This document shows positions 1 through 5,820 of a stretch of DNA of 5,828 nt, in pieces (position 1 is the first letter of the stretch; every line of letters starts with the position of its first letter). The position numbers and the translations under genes were made by a program. Location of the stretch: contig JAIRSS010000048.1 in assembly GCA_031255315.1 (NCBI GenBank), positions 1 through 5,828 of the forward strand, given 5' to 3'. The notes beneath the pieces were generated by a model, which did not search any database, was not told where the DNA came from, and worked only from the letters and a program-made list of their open reading frames with translations. The stretch is from Spirochaetaceae bacterium. Lineage in GTDB: Bacteria; Spirochaetota; Spirochaetia; Treponematales; Breznakiellaceae.

Positions 1-90
1 AAGGTCAGCGATGATGATTTTGCGGCGATTAAGATAAAAGAATCAAGCACACTGCCGTCTTGGAATTATATTATTTCTCCGAGAAAATAA
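1..90 (+). pseudogene. C-terminal end of an ISAzo13/Rhodopirellula-type transposase (cut by window edge)
   Basis: Frame 1 is open from the first base to a TAA at 88-90 and gives 29 residues beginning KVSDDDFAAIKI and ending WNYIISPRK. From memory, the DDE transposases of the Rhodopirellula/ISAzo13 type end with a similar pattern: a KVSD-E/D-x-x-A block, then a short spacer, then WNYTI-x-PR. The spacing and order match here. The catalytic DDE core would lie upstream, outside the window, so whether the element is intact cannot be judged. It is typed as a pseudogene only because it is partial here. No inverted terminal repeat could be recognised between the stop and the DUF1016 remnant that follows. 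The assignment rests on a short tail, so another IS family remains possible. Confidence 0.6.
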
Positions 91-201
91 TCAAGTTATT
101 TGTCGACAGCTTCTAAAAAAAGAATACGGGAAGACGCCTGAGCCGAGTGCAGCCAACGGAGGGTACGCAAGCGGCGCAAACATAAAGTACGGACAGGAAG
201 C

Positions 202-381
202 GGGGATAATGAAAATCCGAGTGACGGCGCTGTTCTTTGTACGGACAAGGACGATGAAGTAGCAGAATACACTTTACCGCGCAATCTTTCCTCGGTTCCT
301 GTCGCGGGATATACGGCTAAATTGCCTGATAAAAAACTGTTACAAAATAAACTGCGGGAATTGACTGATTTGACAATATGA
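202..381 (+). pseudogene. C-terminal remnant of a DUF1016/YhcG-type PDDEXK nuclease
   Basis: This frame reads GDNENPSDGAVLC, then TDKDDEVAEYTL, then LPDKKLLQNKLREL, and ends at TGA 379-381. It matches the tail of DUF1016 (YhcG) family proteins, which typically has a DNPxIGxxLC strand, a K-D/N-x-x-V-x-EYAL helix, an AEYxTxLPDKKLL segment and a final amphipathic helix. Those proteins are usually about 330-380 residues, so only the last 59 or so survive. The catalytic PDDEXK part and the N-terminal domain are absent. The same frame is closed by TGA at 139-141, and the residues between that stop and about position 200 are arginine-rich and unlike the family, so the homology breaks near 200. The usual Pro-Ile-Gly is replaced by Ser-Asp-Gly, in keeping with decay. 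The transposase end just upstream suggests that insertion or deletion by a mobile element destroyed the gene. Family members are often associated with restriction or defence loci. Confidence 0.65.
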
Positions 382-440
382 CAAATGACCTTAGAAAATC
401 AACTATGTAAAAAGCCCTTTTGTACTCCTCCCGTGTTATG

Positions 441-479
441 CCCCTTGCTTACGCGCCCGATGAGCGGGCGTACAAGGGG
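441..479. repeat. Imperfect inverted repeat / REP-like hairpin
   Basis: CCCCTTG at 441-447 pairs with CAAGGGG at 473-479, TA at 450-451 pairs with TA at 471-472, and CGCCCG at 454-459 pairs with CGGGCG at 465-470. The loop is ATGAG. Two dinucleotides (CT and CG) bulge from the left arm. There is no T-run directly after either end, so an intrinsic terminator is unlikely; it resembles a palindromic intergenic repeat. Confidence 0.55.
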
Positions 480-522
480 TACGCCAACCCTGCGGCCCAC
501 ACCCCCAGTTATCGCAGCACAC

Positions 523-550
523 TGCGGGGTATTAAGCCGAATGCCCCGCA
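523..550. repeat. Hairpin, 11-bp stem
   Basis: TGCGGGG at 523-529 pairs with CCCCGCA at 544-550. The stem continues with one G-T pair and ATT/AAT, giving 11 bp closed by a six-base loop. It is followed on the + strand by an A-rich run rather than T, and on the - strand it is not followed by T either, so it does not fit a simple terminator. It lies 43 bases after the 441-479 hairpin and may belong to the same repeat unit. Confidence 0.55.
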
Positions 551-763
551 ATAAAAAATCACGACACCGGAAGACAGCCGCCCTTTGTAAGGACAGAAGG
601 CCTCTCTATACCGCTAATGTCTCCTTTGGGGGAATACCGGCGGCCCCGGCCCCCGCAACGACTCTGGTCTCGCCGCGCTTCCTTTCCGCTCCCCGGCTCC
701 GGCATAGTTTTTTTGAATCCTACAAAATAACAACGGGGGCGGCGGCTATGACCACGTCTTGAG

Positions 764-797
764 ATTTTTCATTTTTTGGGCACGGGGTTTGAAAAAT
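764..797. repeat. Perfect 8-bp AT-rich inverted repeat
   Basis: ATTTTTCA at 764-771 is the exact reverse complement of TGAAAAAT at 790-797, with an 18-base spacer containing a T6 run and GC-rich sequence. It sits immediately upstream of a promoter-like site (800-828). It could be an operator, part of a repeat unit, or chance in AT-rich sequence. Confidence 0.35.
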
Positions 798-799
798 AC

Positions 800-828
800 T
801 TGCACAATTCTTTCAGCAATGCTATCAT
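800..828 (+). promoter_or_regulatory. Sigma70-like promoter candidate, + strand
   Basis: TTGCAC at 800-805 and TATCAT at 823-828 are separated by exactly 17 bases, each with one or two departures from consensus. It would point toward the mocA-like gene, but about 560 bases upstream of its start, so it may instead serve a small RNA or be a relic. The only support is the motif match. Confidence 0.3.
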
Positions 829-869
829 TTCACTATGCTTTTAGCTGTCAGTAGACAACACGGCTCACG

Positions 870-900
870 GCTATACTTTATATAAAAGAGCGAATGTCAA
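870..900 (-). promoter_or_regulatory. Sigma70-like promoter candidate, - strand
   Basis: Read on the minus strand, a perfect TTGACA (complement of 895-900) is followed 19 bases later by TATAGC (complement of 870-875), with an AT-rich spacer. The spacing is longer than ideal. If real, it would send transcripts leftward through the hairpins at 523-550 and 441-479, where no gene is visible. Confidence 0.25.
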
Positions 901-947
901 GGGGATAACACCCCAACCCGCCTATTGTAATCACTATATCCCATATT

Positions 948-990
948 CAGGCGAATACGCCTGCTGTTCGGGCAACCACGTGCCGTATTC
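948..990. repeat. Overlapping inverted repeats (alternative hairpins)
   Basis: CAGGCG at 948-953 pairs with CGCCTG at 958-963 around an AATA loop. A competing stem joins GAATACG at 953-959 to CGTATTC at 984-990. Inside the second, GGCA at 971-974 can pair with TGCC at 981-984. The two main stems share bases 953 and 958-959 and exclude each other, so the segment could switch between folds if transcribed. No known RNA family was recognised. Confidence 0.4.
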
Positions 991-1304
991 AAGCAACTAT
1001 ACAGATGAAGGCCCCTCATGCCCGGCAGCACGAGATTGGCCGCCGCATACCCGGACAGGCATGTTAGCGATGGCCCGTGACCGGCAGAGCGTTGCGGGAC
1101 CTAAAGAAGGCGCACGGGGCGCCCCTGAAAGCGTCGTACAGGAACTCGCGCCCGTATTACAGGCCGCCGTCAGCCTTGCGGAAATCCTTTTTTACCCGGC
1201 GGAAGAAGGATGCGGAGGAGTTTGAATTTGGGGGGCGACGGCAAGACGGCCTGCTTCGTGGTGATACTCGGGAACGGCGGGCGGAAGGAACCATTTTAGC
1301 ATCA

Positions 1305-1363
1305 GAGCCTGTTCAAAAACCCGGCGCGTGCAGCGCACGGTCAATTCGGTTTGGACCAGGCTC
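1305..1363. repeat. Long imperfect inverted repeat ahead of the mocA-like gene
   Basis: GAGCCTG at 1305-1311 pairs with CAGGCTC at 1357-1363. Pairing continues, with one mismatch at 1312/1356, another at 1315/1353 and one bulged A, as far as AAC at 1318-1320 against GTT at 1349-1351. Within the enclosed segment, CGTGC at 1327-1331 pairs with GCACG at 1335-1339 around AGC. The structure ends 32 bases before the start codon, so it could be a leader-RNA fold, an operator, or the end of a small mobile repeat. There is no T-tract after it. Confidence 0.45.
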
Positions 1364-1395
1364 AGGAATTAATGAAATGAATACCAGGGGGGATC

Positions 1396-2055
1396 ATGCG
1401 TTATTGGGGGCTGATTGCGGCCGCGGGATGTTCAAGCCGGATGAAGGAATTTAAACCCCTGCTGCGTATTGGAGACAAAACGCTTATCGAACATACGGTG
1501 GGCAGTATGTTTGCCGGCGGAGTCGCGGAACTGACGGTAACGCTGGGCCACCGCGCCGGCGAGGTGGAGCGGGTCCTGCGGAATGTTTGGCCGGCAGATA
1601 CGGTACGCATAGCGATCAATCCCCGGTACGCGGAAACGGATATGCTCACATCGGTAAAAATCGGCCTCCGCGCCCTGGTGTCGGGCGGGTTTACCGCTGC
1701 CCGGGCGGGGGTGTTTTTTTTGCCCGGCGATATGCCGGCGGTAAGAAAAGAAACCTTCTTCGCGCTTGCGGGACACATGGAAAAAACATCGGCAAAGCTG
1801 GTCTTCCCCCTGGCCGGGGGCAAGCGGGGGCATCCGCCCCTCATCTCCGCGGCTTGTGTGCCGGACATACTGGACTATGAGGGAGCGGAAGGACTACGGG
1901 GGCTTTGGAGGCGCTGCCGGGGGGAAGACGCCGAGGTGGAGGTGCAAGACCGGGGCTGCCTTTTGGATGCCGACAGGATGACGGATTATCACGAGCTTGC
2001 GGCTTACCTGCAAGAACGGATGATTACAATACAGTATGAGGAGAAAATGGCATGA
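1396..2055 (+). CDS. mocA: Molybdenum cofactor nucleotidyltransferase, MocA/YgfJ type
   Basis: This 219-residue protein is expected to transfer a nucleotide, typically CMP from CTP, to molybdopterin in the cytoplasm, making the dinucleotide cofactor of xanthine-dehydrogenase-type enzymes. The nucleotide-binding loop is at the N-terminus (GLIAAAGCSSRM, residues 5-16), followed by the FKPLL lysine motif (19-23). TLGH is at 49-52, NP at 76-77, TSV at 85-87 and the metal-binding GDMP at 111-114. GHPPLIS (145-151), GLR (166-168) and a C-terminal LDAD segment (190-193) complete the family pattern, and length is normal. The start is fixed: an in-frame TGA lies at 1378-1380, with an AGGGGGG ribosome site at 1386-1392 and no other ATG between. 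The stop overlaps the next ATG by four bases (ATGA), so the two genes are translationally coupled. Adjacency to a molybdenum hydroxylase favours the MocA/YgfJ role over GTP-using MobA. CTP specificity is inferred. Confidence 0.88.
   Translation: MRYWGLIAAAGCSSRMKEFKPLLRIGDKTLIEHTVGSMFAGGVAELTVTLGHRAGEVERVLRNVWPADTVRIAINPRYAETDMLTSVKIGLRALVSGGFTAARAGVFFLPGDMPAVRKETFFALAGHMEKTSAKLVFPLAGGKRGHPPLISAACVPDILDYEGAEGLRGLWRRCRGEDAEVEVQDRGCLLDADRMTDYHELAAYLQERMITIQYEEKMA
2038..2043 (+). promoter_or_regulatory. Ribosome binding site of the hydroxylase gene, inside mocA
   Basis: GAGGAG lies eight bases before the ATG at 2052 and within the last codons of the preceding gene. With the ATGA overlap at 2052-2055 this supports coupled translation and decides the start. 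Confidence 0.7.
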
Positions 2056-4631
2056 AGTTATTCGTAAATGGAAGCGTTGCTGAATGTACCAGCGACAAAA
2101 ACCTGCTCCGCTTTTTGCGGGACGATCTTCACTTGACATCGGTGAAGGATGGATGCAGTGAAGGCGCCTGCGGAACGTGTACCGTTATCGTTGACGGCAA
2201 GGCGGTAAAAGCCTGCACCCGAAAGCTCTCCCGGCTTGAGGGCAGCCGGGTCATCACCGTGGAAGGCTTAAGCGACCGTGAACGGGAAGTATACGCGGAA
2301 TGTTTTGCCGAAGCCGGCGCGGTGCAGTGCGGCTTTTGCATACCCGGTATGGTCATCTCCGCAAAGGCGCTTCTTGATGTGAATACTAATCCCACACGGA
2401 AAGAGGTAAAGCAGGCAATCAAGGGGAACATTTGCCGGTGTACGGGATACGTGAAAATTGAGGAAGCCATACTGAACGCGGCGAAGTACTTCCGGGAAAA
2501 TCTTCCTATCCCGCCCGGAGAAACCGACGCCTCCCTGGACAGGCGTTTCAAACGGGTGGACGCCCGGGACAAGACGCTGGGCATCGGGAAGTATTGTGAC
2601 GACCTTGAGTTTGACGGGATGATCCACGCAAGGGCGCTCCGTTCAAAATATCCCCGGGCGCGGATAAACAAAATCGACATATCAAAGGCGGAACAACATC
2701 CTGACTGTGTGCGGATTCTTACGGCGAAAGATGTGCCCCACAATAAGATCGGTCATATCGTGCAGGATTGGGACGTGATGATTCCCGAAGGTTCCGTCAC
2801 CCGGTACATCGGCGATTCCATCGCCTTGGTTGGAAGCCGGAAACGGGAAAGCCTGGATGAGATCCTCTCCCTTATCGAAGTGGACTACACGGAACTGGAA
2901 CCGGTTACTTCCCCCACGGACGCCCTTAAAGCGGACGCGCCCCTGATTCATTCAACGGGGAATATCATGAGCAAGGAATATCTTAAAAAGGGAAATGCAG
3001 CGGAGGCGTTGCGGAATTCGGAATACACGGTTACCCGCAAATATTTTACCCCCTTTAACGATCACGCCTTTATGGAGCCGGAATGCGCCGTCGCCCTTCC
3101 TGTGGGGGATGACGGCCTCTATCTCTATACCGGCGGACAATCGGTATACGATGAACAACGGGAATGTTCGCTCATGCTGGATATTCCGAAAGAAAAGATT
3201 CACGTCCATTCAATGCTGGTGGGCGGCGGTTTCGGCGGGAAGGAGGACATGAGCGTGCAGCACCATGCCGCGTTGATGGCGTGGCACACGAAGCTGCCGG
3301 TTAAGGTCAAATTTTCCCGGCAGGAAAGCATTAATTGCCATACCAAGCGGCACGCCATGGAAATGGAGTTCACCACCGGCTGTGATAAAGACGGACGCCT
3401 CACGGCAATGAAGGCGCTCCTCGTAGCGGACACTGGGGCCTATGCGTCCTTGGGCGGTCCGGTGTTGCAGCGGGCCTGTACCCACGCGGCGGGGCCTTAC
3501 AATTTTCAGAACATCGACATCCTCGGTATGTCGGTATACACGAACAATGTAGTGGCCGGAGCGTACCGCGGCTTTGGAGTAACCCAGAGCTGCTTTGCGA
3601 TGGAGAATAATCTTAACCTTCTGGCGGAAATGGCAGGTATTTCCCCGTGGGAAATACGGTATAGAAACGCCGTTAGACCTGGAGAGGTCTTGCCCAACGG
3701 GCAGATTGTGGATCCCAACTGCGCGATAGTAGAAACCCTGGAAGCGGTTAAGGAGGTCTATGAGGCGCATCCCCACGCGGGAATCGCCTGCGCCTTCAAA
3801 AACAGCGGGAAGGGGGTTGCGGTTAAGGATATTGGGCGGTGCATTCTTTCTGTTGAAAACGGCGTGGTGCATATCCGTACTTCAGCGGCCTGCATGGGAC
3901 AGGGCATGGCGACGGTTTGTACGCAAATGGTATACGAGGCGACTAAAATCGATCCCGCGTATATCGTACACGAGAGTCCCGATACCGAGCGTACCCCCGA
4001 TTCGGGGACCAGTACCGCCTCACGGCAGACCGTCGTTACCGGAGAAGCGACGAAACGGGCGGCGGAAAAACTTGCCCTGGCCTTGGCGGGCAAAAAACTC
4101 GCCGATTTGGAAGGCCATGAATTCTACGGTGAATATTTTGCCAAAACAGACCCCCTGGGGGCGCTTAAGGATTTCCCGGTGAGTCATGTGTCCTACAGTT
4201 ACGCGACCCAAGTGGTCATCCTTGACGACGCGGGAAAAGTCGACCGGGTCGTTGCTGCCTACGATGTAGGGACCCCGGTCAACATTCAGTCGGTTGAAGG
4301 ACAGATTGAGGGAGGCGTTATCATGGGCTTGGGCTTTGCCCTGACCGAGGACTTTCCCATTGAAGGGGGCTATCCCAAAGGGAAACTCGGAACCCTGGGG
4401 ATTCTGCGCGCCCCCGACGCGCCGCCGGTTGAGGTAATTTTAGTGCGGCATAACCGGGAAAAACTTCCCTTCGCCTACGGCGCCAAAGGGGTGGGTGAAC
4501 TATGCCTGATTCCCACAAGCCCCGCCGCCGCCCACGCCTACTACCGCCTTGACGGGGTGCTGCGGGACCGGCTGCCGATCAGAAACACCGGCTATCGGAA
4601 GCAGCGGGTTTCAGCAGCCGGAAACCAATAG
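2052..4631 (+). CDS. Fused [2Fe-2S]/molybdopterin xanthine dehydrogenase, probable selenium-dependent type
   Basis: This 859-residue cytoplasmic molybdenum hydroxylase should oxidise xanthine or a related purine with water as oxygen source. Residues 1-150 carry two [2Fe-2S] clusters: Cys35, 40, 43, 55 (plant-ferredoxin type) and Cys93, 96, 128, 130 (helical type). A hammerhead domain covers about 174-285 and the molybdopterin domain about 310-835. By motif spacing to bovine xanthine oxidase, Gln363 matches Gln767, Glu398 (in GGGFGGKE) Glu802, Arg474 Arg880, Phe508 (in AYRGFG) Phe914, and Glu816 (in GAKGVGE) catalytic Glu1261. MGQG is at 615-618. Retention of the Glu/Arg/Phe set points to a purine rather than an aldehyde. 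There is no FAD domain, so electrons must pass to a separate subunit or partner. The fused FeS-Moco layout and length match the family called selenium-dependent xanthine dehydrogenase (TIGR03311, from memory), whose Enterococcus faecalis member needs SelD. Selenium use here is inferred. Nicotinate or other purine hydroxylases are alternatives. Confidence 0.88.
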   Translation: MKLFVNGSVAECTSDKNLLRFLRDDLHLTSVKDGCSEGACGTCTVIVDGKAVKACTRKLSRLEGSRVITVEGLSDREREVYAECFAEAGAVQCGFCIPGMVISAKALLDVNTNPTRKEVKQAIKGNICRCTGYVKIEEAILNAAKYFRENLPIPPGETDASLDRRFKRVDARDKTLGIGKYCDDLEFDGMIHARALRSKYPRARINKIDISKAEQHPDCVRILTAKDVPHNKIGHIVQDWDVMIPEGSVTRYIGDSIALVGSRKRESLDEILSLIEVDYTELEPVTSPTDALKADAPLIHSTGNIMSKEYLKKGNAAEALRNSEYTVTRKYFTPFNDHAFMEPECAVALPVGDDGLYLYTGGQSVYDEQRECSLMLDIPKEKIHVHSMLVGGGFGGKEDMSVQHHAALMAWHTKLPVKVKFSRQESINCHTKRHAMEMEFTTGCDKDGRLTAMKALLVADTGAYASLGGPVLQRACTHAAGPYNFQNIDILGMSVYTNNVVAGAYRGFGVTQSCFAMENNLNLLAEMAGISPWEIRYRNAVRPGEVLPNGQIVDPNCAIVETLEAVKEVYEAHPHAGIACAFKNSGKGVAVKDIGRCILSVENGVVHIRTSAACMGQGMATVCTQMVYEATKIDPAYIVHESPDTERTPDSGTSTASRQTVVTGEATKRAAEKLALALAGKKLADLEGHEFYGEYFAKTDPLGALKDFPVSHVSYSYATQVVILDDAGKVDRVVAAYDVGTPVNIQSVEGQIEGGVIMGLGFALTEDFPIEGGYPKGKLGTLGILRAPDAPPVEVILVRHNREKLPFAYGAKGVGELCLIPTSPAAAHAYYRLDGVLRDRLPIRNTGYRKQRVSAAGNQ

Positions 4632-4745
4632 GAGTTTGCCGCGCTTCCCGCATAAAATCCTGAAAAATCGCCGCACCAAAGGCGGGACGGAACAACAGGA
4701 TCGTGGGCGGAGCGCGGCTCAAGGGCGGGTAATTGCGGTTAAATT

Positions 4746-4762
4746 GTTGTACTATAGACAAC
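4746..4762. promoter_or_regulatory. Short inverted repeat over a weak -10-like site
   Basis: GTTGT at 4746-4750 and ACAAC at 4758-4762 flank ACTATAG. The central TATAGA (4753-4758) could be a -10 element, but only a poor -35 (TAATTG, 4730-4735) lies 17 bases upstream. It may be a small operator or promoter giving the last gene its own control. The evidence is weak. Confidence 0.2.
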
Positions 4763-4772
4763 GAAACTGTTT

Positions 4773-4779
4773 GGAGGAG
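4773..4779 (+). promoter_or_regulatory. Strong ribosome binding site deciding the start at 4786
   Basis: GGAGGAG ends six bases before ATG 4786. No comparable site precedes the longer in-frame alternative at 4549, so the shorter protein is preferred. Confidence 0.75.
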
Positions 4780-4785
4780 AAGCGT

Positions 4786-5820
4786 ATGAGCAGCGCCATT
4801 AAGATGGTACCGGTGGAGCAGGCTATAGGCATGGTGCTCTGCCATGACATGACACGGATTACCCCCCTTGAAAAAACCGTTCAATTTCACAAGGGGCATA
4901 TCATTGAGGAAGCGGATATTCCCATGCTTCTTTCGATGGGAAAGGAACAAATCTATATCTGGGAAAAACCGGATGGAACCCTCCACGAAAACGAGGCGGC
5001 GGAAATCCTGGCCTCCTTGTGCCAGGGCGTGAATATTGACCGGCGGGGCCCCAAGGAGGGGAAGATAGAATTTTTTGCCCAAACCGGCGGCGTTTTCGAA
5101 TACGACGCCGACGTTCTCACCCGCATAAACGGGATAGAAGAACTGGCTGTTACGGCGCGGCACAATCATACGCCGGTTGCGGCGGGGGATAAACTCGCGG
5201 GGATGAAAGCGGTCCCTCTGGTCATCAAGGAGGAAAAGCTGCGGCGGGCCGAAGAACTGGCGGGGGTCGGGCCGGTTATGAATGTGTTTCCCTATATCCT
5301 CAAGAGCGCGGCGGTGATTACCACGGGAAGCGAGATAGCCTATGGGCGCATCCCCGACGCGTTTACGCCGGCGCTGGTAAAAAAATTTGAAGGCTATGGC
5401 ATTTCCGTTTCAAAGCATATCATCGTACCGGACGGGGTTGACCGTATAAGCGGGGCCATTGCCGAGGCCCGCCAATTGGGGCCCGACCTGATTCTTTGCA
5501 CCGGGGGCATGAGCGTCGACCCTGACGACAATACCCCCGGCGCCGTCAAGCAGAGCGGCGCGTCCATTGTTACCTACGGCGCTCCGGTGATGCCGGGGGT
5601 CATGTTCCTGTTGGGGTATTTTGACGACGGGGTTCCCATCATGGGCCTGCCCGCCTGTGTGATGTACGCCGGCGCCTCAATCTTCGATTTAATACTGCCC
5701 CGTGCGGCTGCGGGCCTGCGGCTTTCCCGGCGGGATTTTACCCGCATGGGAGCGGGCGGGCTGTGCCTCTCCTGCCCTCAATGCCGGTATCCGGACTGCG
5801 CCTTTGGGAAGGGGATGTAG
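4786..5820 (+). CDS. MoeA/MoaB-like molybdopterin-binding protein with C-terminal Cys4 motif
   Basis: This 344-residue cytoplasmic protein has a MoCF-type molybdopterin-binding fold. The fold begins near residue 174 with AAVITTGSEIAYGRI and continues with CTGGMSVDPDD (238-248), PVMPG (267-271) and GLPAC (287-291), all typical of MoaB/MogA/MoeA domains that bind molybdopterin or adenylyl-molybdopterin. The N-terminal 170 residues resemble the preceding part of MoeA-like proteins found near molybdenum hydroxylase genes, but are shorter and different from true MoeA. The C-terminus has Cys327, 330, 333 and 338 (C-x2-C-x2-C-x4-C, then FGKG), suggesting a metal or iron-sulfur site. The start is ATG 4786: a strong GGAGGAG lies at 4773-4779, and the family's sequence begins there. 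An in-frame ATG at 4549 would add 79 unlike residues and overlap the hydroxylase gene. It sits 154 bases after that gene in the same direction, so shared transcription is likely. Its job is probably cofactor delivery, molybdate insertion or modification; which one is not known. Confidence 0.8.
   Translation: MSSAIKMVPVEQAIGMVLCHDMTRITPLEKTVQFHKGHIIEEADIPMLLSMGKEQIYIWEKPDGTLHENEAAEILASLCQGVNIDRRGPKEGKIEFFAQTGGVFEYDADVLTRINGIEELAVTARHNHTPVAAGDKLAGMKAVPLVIKEEKLRRAEELAGVGPVMNVFPYILKSAAVITTGSEIAYGRIPDAFTPALVKKFEGYGISVSKHIIVPDGVDRISGAIAEARQLGPDLILCTGGMSVDPDDNTPGAVKQSGASIVTYGAPVMPGVMFLLGYFDDGVPIMGLPACVMYAGASIFDLILPRAAAGLRLSRRDFTRMGAGGLCLSCPQCRYPDCAFGKGM

Larger units (their letters stand above)
382..1395. 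other. Gene-free, repeat-rich stretch of about 1 kb
   Basis: I found no convincing protein gene on either strand. The longest open frames (385-762, 980-1225 and 1077-1454, all +) lack recognisable domains and clear Shine-Dalgarno sites, and the last runs into the start of the mocA-like gene in another frame. What the stretch does show is several inverted repeats and two promoter-like sites, listed separately. The segment 1077-1250 read from GTG 1077 gives a basic, tyrosine- and proline-rich peptide (ALRDLKKAHGAPLK, then RPYYRPPSALRK) that could be a decayed or unknown small protein; I cannot identify it. The whole may be an interspersed intergenic repeat or further mobile-element debris. Confidence 0.6.

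Noticed and set aside
96..284. 62-residue minus-strand open frame.
   Set aside because: It is antisense to the DUF1016 remnant, whose plus-strand reading has recognisable family motifs.
523..560. Hairpin plus A-rich run as an intrinsic terminator.
   Set aside because: On neither strand is the stem followed directly by a T-run.
715..756. Minus-strand run of 11 codons ending in C or T (plus 724-756) followed by Val-Gly-Phe, resembling the variable region of a diversity-generating retroelement target.
   Set aside because: An in-frame TGA lies four codons upstream on the minus strand, there is no target-protein body, and no template repeat or reverse transcriptase is visible. The pattern can equally arise from a run of purine-first triplets on the plus strand.
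385..762. 125-residue + strand open frame in the repeat-rich block.
   Set aside because: It spans two hairpins (441-479 and 523-550), has no ribosome site, is low in complexity (Pro/Thr/Arg-rich) and matches no domain I know.
895..915. GGGGATAACACCCC as a lac-operator-like or regulator site.
   Set aside because: Only four base pairs are symmetric and no regulator gene is nearby.
980..1225. 81-residue + strand open frame starting with MPYSSNYTDEG.
   Set aside because: Its start lies within the inverted repeats at 948-990, it has no ribosome site, it overlaps another open frame, and no domain is recognised.
2129..2743. 204-residue minus-strand open frame inside the hydroxylase gene, and similar long antisense frames at 3210-3872 and 4579-5169.
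   Set aside because: They are antisense shadows in GC-rich coding DNA; the plus strand there encodes well-supported domains.
4549..4785. N-terminal extension of the MoeA-like protein from ATG 4549.
   Set aside because: It overlaps the end of the hydroxylase gene in another frame, has no family-like sequence or ribosome site, and a strong GGAGGAG precedes ATG 4786.
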